From NCBI GenBank assembly GCA_022705125.1, contig JAKJFB010000039.1:1-12764 (forward strand): a DNA stretch of 12,764 bases, read 5' to 3'. Position numbers and translations under genes: made by a program. Below the pieces are notes generated by a model, which was not told the origin of the DNA, did no database searches, and saw nothing but the letters and a program-made list of their open reading frames with translations. Positions 1 through 6,233 of this stretch are shown piece after piece; within the stretch, counting starts at the first letter, position 1, and each line of letters starts with the position of its first letter. Source of the DNA: Pseudomonadota bacterium. GTDB lineage: Bacteria > Pseudomonadota > Gammaproteobacteria > Pseudomonadales > UBA5518.

Positions 1-49
1 GCCGATGCGCGTCGGCTGCGCGGGCACGGCCCGCTTCCTGAGGATCTGA
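1..49 (+). CDS. 3' end of an unidentified upstream gene (partial)
   Basis: An open frame enters from the left edge and ends at a TGA at 47-49. The last residues read PMRVGCAGTARFLRI. Its stop lies 3 bases before the ATG of the next gene, and that gene's Shine-Dalgarno sequence (GAGGA, 40-44) lies inside this frame. This suggests an operon continuing from the left. Too little is visible to assign a family, and the frame is called only because of the tight spacing; it could also be a non-coding leader. Confidence 0.45.
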   Translation, partial: PMRVGCAGTARFLRI

Positions 50-52
50 GCC

Positions 53-979
53 ATGCCGGTGTTCGGTCCGCTGTACCAGGGCGACGAGCGCGCACGCGCC
101 GCGCTCGCGGCGCTGCTCGGCGCGCTGCAATCGCGTCATGCCGGCGCCGTCGATGCGGTGCTGTTCTACGGTTCCTGCCTGCGCAGCGGCGACCTGCACG
201 ACGGGCTGGTCGACCTGTACGTGATCGTGCGCGACTATCGCGGCGCGCACCGCACGCTGCGCGCGGCGGCCGCGAACCGCGCGCTGGCGCCGAACGTCTA
301 CTACCTGCAGACCGGGACTGCAAACGGTATGGTGCGCTGCAAGTATGCCGTGCTCTCCATGGCGGACCTCGAGCGCGGCGTCTCGCGCAACTGGTTCGAG
401 TCCTACATCTGGGGCCGCTTCTGCCAGCCCGTGGCGGTTGCGCACCATCGCGACGAGACCACGCTGGAACGGGTGCGCGCGGCGCTGCGCACGGCCACGA
501 TCACCTTCCTCGATCGCGCGCTGCCAGCGGTAGCCGCGAGCGGCACGGTCGCTTCACTGTGGACCGATGCGCTCGCGCTGAGTTACGCGACCGAACTGCG
601 CGCCGAGAGCGGCAAGCGCTCGGGAACTCTGGTGACGATGGGCGCGGAGTATTTCGGCGCGGCGACGCGCGCGGTCGCGACGGCGCTGCGCTGGCCGCTC
701 GCGCTTGATGGCGAGCGCTATTCGGCGACGATAGCGCCGGCGCAGCGACGCGCGGCCGCAGTCGCCTGGGGACTGCGGCGCGTGCAGGGCAAGCTGCTGT
801 CCGTCGCGCGGCTGCTGAAGGCGCTGCTCACCTTCGAGGGCGGCTTCGACTACATCGCGTGGAAGCTCGAACGCCACAGCGGCAGGCCCGTGGTGATCCC
901 GCCGCGGGTGCGCAAGTACCCGCTGATCTTCGTCTGGGGCCTGATGTGGCGCCTCTACCGCGAGGGAATCCTGCGCTGA
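53..979 (+). CDS. Tam41-like nucleotidyltransferase, predicted phosphatidate cytidylyltransferase (CDP-diacylglycerol synthase)
   Basis: This 308-residue protein appears to be a bacterial relative of mitochondrial Tam41, which makes CDP-diacylglycerol from phosphatidic acid and CTP and is unrelated to the membrane enzyme CdsA. A nucleotidyltransferase signature is visible: Gly40-Ser41 after a hydrophobic strand, then Asp54-Leu-Tyr56 on the next strand. A Tam41-like middle follows (KYAVLS at 97-102, then a Trp/Tyr-rich stretch ending GRFCQPV at 121-127). The C-terminal part (about 246-277) carries GK...RLLKALLT then DYIAWK and ERHSG, matching the Tam41 pattern of a basic helix followed by a Tyr-x-x-x-Lys helix. 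No clear transmembrane segment is seen, so a peripheral membrane enzyme is likely. The ATG at 53 has GAGGA 8 bases upstream. The stop overlaps the next ATG (TGATG), implying translational coupling. The assignment is by motif recall, not alignment; it could be another substrate-divergent nucleotidyltransferase. Confidence 0.7.
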   Translation: MPVFGPLYQGDERARAALAALLGALQSRHAGAVDAVLFYGSCLRSGDLHDGLVDLYVIVRDYRGAHRTLRAAAANRALAPNVYYLQTGTANGMVRCKYAVLSMADLERGVSRNWFESYIWGRFCQPVAVAHHRDETTLERVRAALRTATITFLDRALPAVAASGTVASLWTDALALSYATELRAESGKRSGTLVTMGAEYFGAATRAVATALRWPLALDGERYSATIAPAQRRAAAVAWGLRRVQGKLLSVARLLKALLTFEGGFDYIAWKLERHSGRPVVIPPRVRKYPLIFVWGLMWRLYREGILR

Positions 980-2103
980 TGCACGACACCGAACCAAAGC
1001 AGGCGACCGGCGCGCAGCCACTGATCTGGCTGCTGCTAGCCGACAAGCAGGGCGACAACAAGCAGGTCTTCAGCCTGGCCGACAATCTCGGCTGCCCGTA
1101 CGAGACGCGCTTCGTCTATCCGAAGCCCAGGTTCGCGAAGGGCAAGCCGTTCTTTCGCCCCAGCGTCGCGCACATCGACCTCGCGCGCTCCGACGCGATC
1201 GCGCCGCCGTGGCCGGACGTGATCATCACGATCGGCCGCCGCCCGACGATGGCGGCGCTGTGGATACGGCGCCGCTCGGGGGGGCACACCCGCATCATCC
1301 TGATCGGGCGCCAGCCGCGCTACCTGCGCGAATTCGCGCTGGTGATCGCCTCGTGCCAGTACATCACCGCGAACGATCCGCGCATCGTGCGCATCGCGCT
1401 GCCGCTGGACGACGGATTGCGGCGCGTCAACGCGCCCGAGGGCGCGGTTGCCGCGCCAGCCGGCTCCGACGCTGCCACGGAAACGGCCCTGCTCATCGGC
1501 GGCCCCACGCGCAGCTTCCGCCTCGGCGTACCCGAGGCACGGGAAATGCTGCGCCTGGCCACGCTGCACGGCGGCGGTGCGCCGCTTCGCATCGTGACCA
1601 GCCGGCGCACGCCCGCCGATGTCTGCGCGTGGTTCAGCGCCAACCTGCCGGGCGGCTCCCGGCTGTCTGCCTGGCAGCCCGGCGCGCACACGACCTCCGA
1701 CTACGCCCAGGCGCTGGCGCAGTGCGCACGCTTCATCGTCACCGGCGACAGCGTCTCGATGATCTGCGACGTGGTGCGCGAGGGAAAGGCGCTCGCGATA
1801 TACCGCTTGCCGATGCGCAACGCGCTCTACGAGCGCTGGCACCGGCTGATCCTCGCCGCCGCCCCGATCGACGACGGACGCGTGCGCACGGGCTGGCTGG
1901 CCGCACTGGCCAGGCGCATCGTCGACAGCCGGCTGATACGCCTGCCGCGCAGCTTCGACGCGTTCTATTCCTATCTCTTTCGCCACGGCTCGGCTTCGGA
2001 TCTCGCCGAGGGGTTCCTGCCCGCCTACAGCTTCACGCCGGAGCAGGACCTGGAGCGCGCCACGCAGCATGCGCGACGCGTCGTGCAAGCCTGCCGCGGC
2101 TGA
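979..2103 (+). CDS. ELM1-family protein (mitochondrial fission ELM1-like, COG3660), putative GT-B-type glycosyltransferase
   Basis: This 374-residue protein has the ELM1 family features: the N-terminal motif GDNKQ (25-29) after a hydrophobic strand, a PDVIITIGRR strand-loop near 76-85, GRQPRYLREF, an internal LLIGGPTRSF strand opening the second half, and TGDSVSM (255-261) near the C-terminus. In plants ELM1 acts in mitochondrial fission. In bacteria the role is not established, and the two-lobed pattern suggests a GT-B nucleotide-sugar binding fold. The usual family segment around TTPQYxLP is altered here to ASCQYITA. The ATG at 979 overlaps the previous stop (TGA 977-979). The frame stays open upstream to an ATG at 859, but that lies within the Tam41-like gene and lacks family residues. 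It probably shares a transcript with the preceding gene. A second ELM1 homologue lies at 9209-10288. Confidence 0.78.
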   Translation: MHDTEPKQATGAQPLIWLLLADKQGDNKQVFSLADNLGCPYETRFVYPKPRFAKGKPFFRPSVAHIDLARSDAIAPPWPDVIITIGRRPTMAALWIRRRSGGHTRIILIGRQPRYLREFALVIASCQYITANDPRIVRIALPLDDGLRRVNAPEGAVAAPAGSDAATETALLIGGPTRSFRLGVPEAREMLRLATLHGGGAPLRIVTSRRTPADVCAWFSANLPGGSRLSAWQPGAHTTSDYAQALAQCARFIVTGDSVSMICDVVREGKALAIYRLPMRNALYERWHRLILAAAPIDDGRVRTGWLAALARRIVDSRLIRLPRSFDAFYSYLFRHGSASDLAEGFLPAYSFTPEQDLERATQHARRVVQACRG

Positions 2104-2110
2104 GGCGCGC

Positions 2111-2137
2111 GCGGCGGCCTGCAATTTCTACCGCCGC
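2111..2137 (+). terminator. GC-rich hairpin after the ELM1-like gene, possible terminator
   Basis: A perfect 7-bp inverted repeat (GCGGCGG at 2111-2117, CCGCCGC at 2131-2137) encloses a 13-base, AT-richer loop. It starts 7 bases after the stop at 2101-2103. No run of T follows, so it is not a canonical intrinsic terminator. It may stabilise a 3' end or mark the boundary with the promoter-like sequence downstream. Confidence 0.35.
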
Positions 2138-2144
2138 CGAGGGG

Positions 2145-2173
2145 TGTCCGGTGCCACGGACGGCCCATATAAT
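2145..2173 (+). promoter_or_regulatory. Candidate sigma70-type promoter with inverted repeat over the -35 region, upstream of the aldolase operon
   Basis: A perfect TATAAT lies at 2168-2173, about 70 bases before the ATG at 2243 and in one of the few AT-rich spots of this gap. At 17-base spacing the -35 position (TGTCCG, 2145-2150) matches TTGACA at only two of six positions. A 5-bp inverted repeat (GTCCG at 2146-2150, CGGAC at 2157-2161, 6-base loop) covers the -35 and spacer, where an activator or repressor could sit. A weak -35 with an adjacent operator would be consistent with an activator-dependent promoter, but this is inference. Confidence 0.45.
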
Positions 2174-2242
2174 GCGTCGAGTCACCCATGACGCGCGCCG
2201 CTGCAGGCCGCGCCGTTTCGGCCCATCCGGTACGCATTCGCC

Positions 2243-3868
2243 ATGACGCTCCGCATTCTCGACTGCACGCTCCGCGACGGCGGCTACTACAACAACTGGT
2301 GCTTTGCGCGCGAGCTCGCCGAGGAGTACCTGCAGGCCATGGCGGCGGCGGGCGTCGACATCGTCGAGATCGGTTTCCGCAATTTCCCGCAGGCAAGCTT
2401 CCTCGGCCCCTACGCCTATTCGACCGACGCGTTCCTGGACACCCTGGCCTTGCCCGCCGGTCCCGCGCTCGCGGTGATGGTCGACGCCAAGGCGCTGCTC
2501 GGCTGCGGTCTTGCGCCGGCTGCCGCCGTCGATGCGCTGTTTCAGCCGCGCGATCGCTCCCGCGTCGAATGGGTGCGCATCGCAGCGCACCTGGGCGAAA
2601 TCGCGAGCTGTCGCGCGCTGGCGGCACGCCTGCGCGAGCTGGGCTACCGCGTCGGGCTGAACATGATGCAGGCCGCCGGCAAGCCCGCCGGGCAGATCAC
2701 CACGCTCGCGCGCGAAGTGGCGTCGTGGGGCGCGGTCGAGGTGCTCTACTTCGCCGATTCCTTCGGCTCGATGGATGGCACCGAGGTCGGGCGCGTGGTC
2801 GATGCGCTGGCCGCCGGCTGGAATGGCGCCATCGGCATCCACACCCACAACAACAAGTCGCTGGCAGTGCGAAACACGCTGGCCGCGATCGAGCGCGGCG
2901 TGAGCTTCCTCGACGCGACCGTGACCGGCATGGGGCGCGGCGCCGGCAACGCCGAGCTCGAGATCCTGCTGTGCGAACTGGACGCGCGCGGAATCAAGGC
3001 CTCGCGCCTGGAAGAGCTGAGTTCCCTGTGCGTGAACGGCTTCCAGCCGCTCAAGGACCAGTACGGCTGGGGCGCGAGCTTCTTCTACCATTACTCGGCG
3101 CTGCACGACATCCACCCGATGTTCGCGCAGACACTGATGGCCGACCCGCGCTACAGCGCGCGCGAGAAGTTCTCCGCGCTGCGCTCGCTGGCCGCGCGCA
3201 ACTCGACCAGCTTCAGCCTGACCGAGGTCGAGCGCTCGCTGCATTCCTTTCGCGATGACCGTCCGCTCGACGCCTCGGCGCCGCCCACGGACCTCTCCGC
3301 GTTCCGCGATGCCGACGTGCTGCTGGTCGGCGCGGGACCCAGCGTGCAGCAGTATGCCGCCGACATCGAGCTCTTCATCCGCGACCACCGGCTGCTGGTG
3401 CTGACGCTGAACCACCAGGGCGCGATCGATCCCGCGCTGGTCGATGGCATCATCTGCGTCGACCAGTTCCGGCTGCTGTACGAGGCCGATTTCCTCGCCG
3501 GCTGCGGCAAGCCGATCTATTCAGCGCGCCGCTTCCAGGACGAGGGCACGCGCGCGGCGCTCGGCGCGGCCGAATTGCACGAGTACGATTGTGTGCTGCA
3601 ACCCGGCGGCTTCGAGGCGCGCGCCAACGGTTGCGTGATCCCGGTGCCGCTCGCCTTCGGCTACGCGCTGGCGCTGTGCATCGCCGGGCGCGCCAGGCGT
3701 ATCTTCCTGGTCGGCTTCGACGGATTCCATGCCGATGACTCGCGCCAGGCCGAGATGCTGCAGCTGTTCAGGGTCGTGGCGCCCGCGATCAGCGACATCG
3801 CGCTGACCGCGCTGACGCCCACCAACTACCCCGTGGCCCAAGGATCAATCTATGCCAGCTACCGCTAG
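2243..3868 (+). CDS. DRE-TIM (HMGL-like) aldolase fused to a C-terminal GxGPS Rossmann-like domain
   Basis: This is a 541-residue, two-domain protein. Residues 1 to about 270 form a DRE-TIM metallolyase barrel like 4-hydroxy-2-oxovalerate aldolase. DCTLRDGG at 7-14 contributes the catalytic Arg11 and metal ligand Asp12, and HTHNN at 200-204 supplies His200 and His202 as metal ligands. Such enzymes make or break bonds between a pyruvate-type enolate and an aldehyde. At the place where DmpG/BphI carry a catalytic His shortly after RDG, this protein has Tyr15-Tyr16. A linker (about 271-352) leads to a second domain (about 353-541) opening with VLLVGAGPS (GAGPS at 363-367) and including ICVDQFR and FLVGFDGF. 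This resembles the MptE-like/DUF115 domain found in Maf flagellin glycosyltransferases. No good Shine-Dalgarno precedes the ATG. The gene overlaps the KdsB-family gene by 17 bases. The barrel assignment is firm; substrate and C-terminal role are inferred. Confidence 0.8.
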   Translation: MTLRILDCTLRDGGYYNNWCFARELAEEYLQAMAAAGVDIVEIGFRNFPQASFLGPYAYSTDAFLDTLALPAGPALAVMVDAKALLGCGLAPAAAVDALFQPRDRSRVEWVRIAAHLGEIASCRALAARLRELGYRVGLNMMQAAGKPAGQITTLAREVASWGAVEVLYFADSFGSMDGTEVGRVVDALAAGWNGAIGIHTHNNKSLAVRNTLAAIERGVSFLDATVTGMGRGAGNAELEILLCELDARGIKASRLEELSSLCVNGFQPLKDQYGWGASFFYHYSALHDIHPMFAQTLMADPRYSAREKFSALRSLAARNSTSFSLTEVERSLHSFRDDRPLDASAPPTDLSAFRDADVLLVGAGPSVQQYAADIELFIRDHRLLVLTLNHQGAIDPALVDGIICVDQFRLLYEADFLAGCGKPIYSARRFQDEGTRAALGAAELHEYDCVLQPGGFEARANGCVIPVPLAFGYALALCIAGRARRIFLVGFDGFHADDSRQAEMLQLFRVVAPAISDIALTALTPTNYPVAQGSIYASYR

Positions 3869-4595
3869 GTCCGATTGCGCGATCGTCATTCCGGCGCGCT
3901 TCGCCTCCTCGCGCTTTCCCGGCAAGCCGCTCGCCGACATCCTCGGCAAGCCGATGATCCGCCACGTCTGGGAGCGCTGCGTCCAGGCGCTGGGGCCCGA
4001 GCACGTCTACGTCGCCACCGACGATGCGCGCATCCGCGCGGCCTGTGAGGGCTTCGGCGCGCGCGTGCTGATGACCTCTTCCGCGTGCCTGACGGGCACC
4101 GACCGCGTGGCCGAGGCCGCGCGCGCGCTCGACTACGAGTTCCTGATCAACGTGCAGGGCGACGAGCCGATGCTGGACCCGGCCGACATCCTCGCCGTGG
4201 CGCAGGCCTGGCGGTGCCACGGTGGCGCGGTGATCAACGCGATGACCGCCATCGCCGAGGAGCGCGAGTACTGGTCGCGCAACGTCCCCAAGGTGGTCGC
4301 CACGCAGGACGGGCGCCTGATGTACATGAGCCGCGCGGCAATCCCGGCGAACAAGGGCGGCAGCTTCGAGAAGGCGTGGAAGCAGGTATGCATCTACTGC
4401 CTCTCGCCGGCGCAGCTCGCGGCCTTCGCCAGCGTGAGCGCGAAGGGACCGATCGAGCAGATCGAGGACATCGAGATCCTGCGCTTCCTCGACCTCGGCG
4501 TCGAGGTGCGCATGGTCGAACTGGCCTCGAGCAGCATTGCGGTAGACACGCCCGAGGACCTGGAGCGCGTGGTGGATGCACTTCGCGGCGGCTGA
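3852..4595 (+). CDS. KdsB-family CMP-sugar synthetase (3-deoxy-manno-octulosonate cytidylyltransferase-like)
   Basis: This 247-residue protein has the usual KdsB length (about 250). It activates a 2-ulosonic acid with CTP, giving CMP-sugar and pyrophosphate, in the cytoplasm. The nucleotide-binding signature is intact: IPARFASSRFPGKPL (13-27), TGTDR (81-85), NVQGDEP (100-106) with Mg ligand Asp104, and VDTPEDLERV (221-230) with Asp222. The sugar-side segments differ from E. coli KdsB as I recall it: IPWDRD reads IPANKG (154-159), GIYGYR reads CIYCLS (170-175), and EHIEMLEQLR reads EQIEDIEILR. It may therefore act on a Kdo-like sugar other than Kdo, so no symbol is given. AAGGA (3840-3844) stands 7 bases before the ATG, inside the aldolase gene. 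The stop overlaps the HAD gene by 20 bases. A housekeeping kdsB elsewhere in the genome is likely but not visible. Confidence 0.87.
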   Translation: MPATARSDCAIVIPARFASSRFPGKPLADILGKPMIRHVWERCVQALGPEHVYVATDDARIRAACEGFGARVLMTSSACLTGTDRVAEAARALDYEFLINVQGDEPMLDPADILAVAQAWRCHGGAVINAMTAIAEEREYWSRNVPKVVATQDGRLMYMSRAAIPANKGGSFEKAWKQVCIYCLSPAQLAAFASVSAKGPIEQIEDIEILRFLDLGVEVRMVELASSSIAVDTPEDLERVVDALRGG

Positions 4596-5274
4596 TTACG
4601 ACACGCTGGTCTTCGACTGCGACGGGGTCATCCTCGATTCCAACCGCATCAAGAGCGCGGCCTTTCGCACCGTCACCGCACCTTTTGGCGCCGAGGCGAG
4701 CGCGCGCTTTCTCGACTACCACCACCGCCACGGCGGCATCAGCCGCAACGAGAAGTTCGCCCATTTCCTCGACGCGATCGTCACGGTGGCTCCCGCAGAC
4801 CGCGAACGCCTGCTCGGCGGCCTGCTGAGCGACTATGCCGCCATCTGCGCGCGCGAACTGCTCGCCTGCCCTTTGATACCCGGCGTCGCGGCGCTGCTCG
4901 CCTCGATCCCGCCGCGCGTCGCGGCGCACGTGGTCACGGGCGGCGCGCAGAGCGAAGTGCGCGCGGTTTTCGCCGCGCGCGGCCTCGACAGGCATTTCAC
5001 CTCGATCCTGGGCAGCCCGACCAGCAAGCGCGACAACATGCGCCTGCTCGCCGCAGCCGGGGCCTTGCGCGGGCGCGCGCTCTACTTCGGCGATGCCGAG
5101 CTCGACATGCAGCTGGCCGAGGAGTTCGGGCTCGAGTTCGTCTTCGTGCACGGCGTGTCGGACTGGCCCGACGGTCGCGCGCACTGCCCGCACCCGCAGA
5201 TCGCCGATTTCACGGAGCTCGACCTGCGCGATGCCTCTGCGGGCATCGGGGCAATGGAGGATGGCAGTACATGA
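4576..5274 (+). CDS. HAD-superfamily phosphatase (capped, subfamily IA type)
   Basis: This 232-residue hydrolase shows all four HAD motifs: DCDGVILDS (14-22) with nucleophile Asp14 and acid/base Asp16, Thr121 in VVTGG, Lys151 in SPTSKRDN, and GDAELD (162-167) with Mg ligands Asp163 and Asp167. About 70 helical residues between motif I and motif II form a C1 cap, as in beta-phosphoglucomutase and phosphoglycolate phosphatase relatives. KdsC, the classical Kdo-8-phosphate phosphatase, is shorter (about 190 residues) and capless, so this is not KdsC. In context it probably dephosphorylates a sugar-acid phosphate between the aldolase and the cytidylyltransferase; the substrate is inferred. The ATG at 4576 lies inside the KdsB-family gene (20-base overlap). 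The end overlaps the next ATG by 4 bases (ATGA), so expression is likely coupled. The final 15 residues are poorly conserved in character. Confidence 0.86.
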   Translation: MHFAAADYDTLVFDCDGVILDSNRIKSAAFRTVTAPFGAEASARFLDYHHRHGGISRNEKFAHFLDAIVTVAPADRERLLGGLLSDYAAICARELLACPLIPGVAALLASIPPRVAAHVVTGGAQSEVRAVFAARGLDRHFTSILGSPTSKRDNMRLLAAAGALRGRALYFGDAELDMQLAEEFGLEFVFVHGVSDWPDGRAHCPHPQIADFTELDLRDASAGIGAMEDGST

Positions 5275-6215
5275 CCGTGAACCTGTTCGTGCTGAGCACC
5301 GGCTTCCAGTACTACTTCTCGACACTGCTGATCGAGCACCTGGGGCTCGCCGACGTCGCCTACGCCATGTACCAGCCGCGCGAGGGCATCGAGCGCCGCG
5401 CGGCCGCGGCGCATCCGGTGGTGTTCGCCGACGCGAACGACGCCCTGACGCGCGCCTTCGGCAAGAAGATCGGCAAGCTGCGCTTCGCCCGCGGCGTCTT
5501 CGACACGCTCGGCCTGAGGGGCAAGCACGTACGGGTTTTTTCGCCCTATTACAACGAATCGTTCGTCTACGCGCTGCGCCGCCTGCTCGACCGTCACTGC
5601 GCCAGCGTCGAGTACAACATGATCCCGGACGGCGCGGCGCTGCTGCGTCACCTGCCCGGCAAGGCCAAGGGAGGCGCCCTGTCGGGCTGGCTGATGCGGC
5701 GCGTGCTCGGCGTCGAGCCCGCCGACGTGCGGCACAAATCCGGCTCCTGGAGCCCGTTCCTCGCGAAGATCTATCACTTTGCCGCCAGGGATATCCACGC
5801 CGATCCGGCCAAGGTCGTGATCGTGCCGCTCGGGCAATCCGCGCAGGCGCCCTCGGACGAGGTGCTGGTGATCGGCGGACTGGGCGGCATCAGCCGCGCC
5901 TTCGTGCTGGCGGCGCGCGAGAAGGCGCGCGGGCATCCGGTGCGCTTTCGCATGCACCCGAAGAACCGCTGCGGCATCGAGTTCATCGCCACCGAGGCAC
6001 CCGACTGGGTGGAACTGCAGCTCACGGGAATCCTCGAGGAGCACCTGCTGGCCCACCCCTATGCGCGGGTGATCGGCTATTACTCCTCCGCGGTGATGTT
6101 CAATCACCTGTTCGTGAGCAACAGCCGCTCCGAGTTCATCGTCGAGGCCGCCAGCGAGGATCCGGACTATCACGCCACGGCCGATGCCTGCGGCATCCCC
6201 GTGACCGTGCTCTGA
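5271..6215 (+). CDS. Putative CMP-sugar-dependent glycosyltransferase (bacterial sialyltransferase/polysialyltransferase-like GT-B)
   Basis: This 314-residue protein has no signal peptide. It starts with a beta strand and a Phe-Gln-Tyr-Tyr segment (MTVNLFVLSTGFQYYF), as in GT38/GT52-type enzymes. Three elements resemble the motifs of bacterial CMP-sialic acid transferases and related Kdo transferases, in the usual order: PDG at 119-121 (in place of D/E-D/E-G), HP at 229-230 within RMHPK, and SS at 272-273 within GYYSSAVMFN. The HP and SS elements bind the CMP moiety in those families. Being last in a run that includes a CMP-sugar synthetase, it is the natural candidate to transfer the product. 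GGAGG (5256-5260) stands 10 bases before the ATG, and the start overlaps the HAD stop (ATGA). The acceptor is unknown. Without structure prediction the family stays tentative; another GT-B enzyme is possible. Confidence 0.62.
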   Translation: MTVNLFVLSTGFQYYFSTLLIEHLGLADVAYAMYQPREGIERRAAAAHPVVFADANDALTRAFGKKIGKLRFARGVFDTLGLRGKHVRVFSPYYNESFVYALRRLLDRHCASVEYNMIPDGAALLRHLPGKAKGGALSGWLMRRVLGVEPADVRHKSGSWSPFLAKIYHFAARDIHADPAKVVIVPLGQSAQAPSDEVLVIGGLGGISRAFVLAAREKARGHPVRFRMHPKNRCGIEFIATEAPDWVELQLTGILEEHLLAHPYARVIGYYSSAVMFNHLFVSNSRSEFIVEAASEDPDYHATADACGIPVTVL

Positions 6216-6233
6216 GCGGCGCCGCGCGCTCAG
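6212..6233. terminator. Hairpin at a convergent gene junction, containing both stop codons
   Basis: A perfect 7-bp inverted repeat (CTGAGCG at 6212-6218, CGCTCAG at 6227-6233) surrounds an 8-base loop. The left arm holds the TGA of the plus-strand glycosyltransferase (6213-6215), and the right arm holds the complement of the oxygenase stop (6230-6232). Neither side has a T-run. It could serve as a bidirectional 3'-end structure, but a GC-rich chance palindrome is possible. Confidence 0.35.

Noticed and set aside
859..979. Upstream ATG extending the first ELM1-like gene by 40 residues
   Set aside because: The extension lies inside the Tam41-like gene and is Arg/Pro/Ala-rich. The ATG at 979, overlapping the stop, matches where family similarity begins.
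1036..3415. Long minus-strand open frames opposite the ELM1-like and aldolase genes
   Set aside because: They are antisense to genes with clear motifs and have biased, low-information composition. No start signals were seen.
3852..4595. Naming this gene kdsB of the core LPS pathway
   Set aside because: The sugar-side residues differ from E. coli KdsB and the gene is embedded between an aldolase and a capped HAD phosphatase, so the substrate may not be Kdo.
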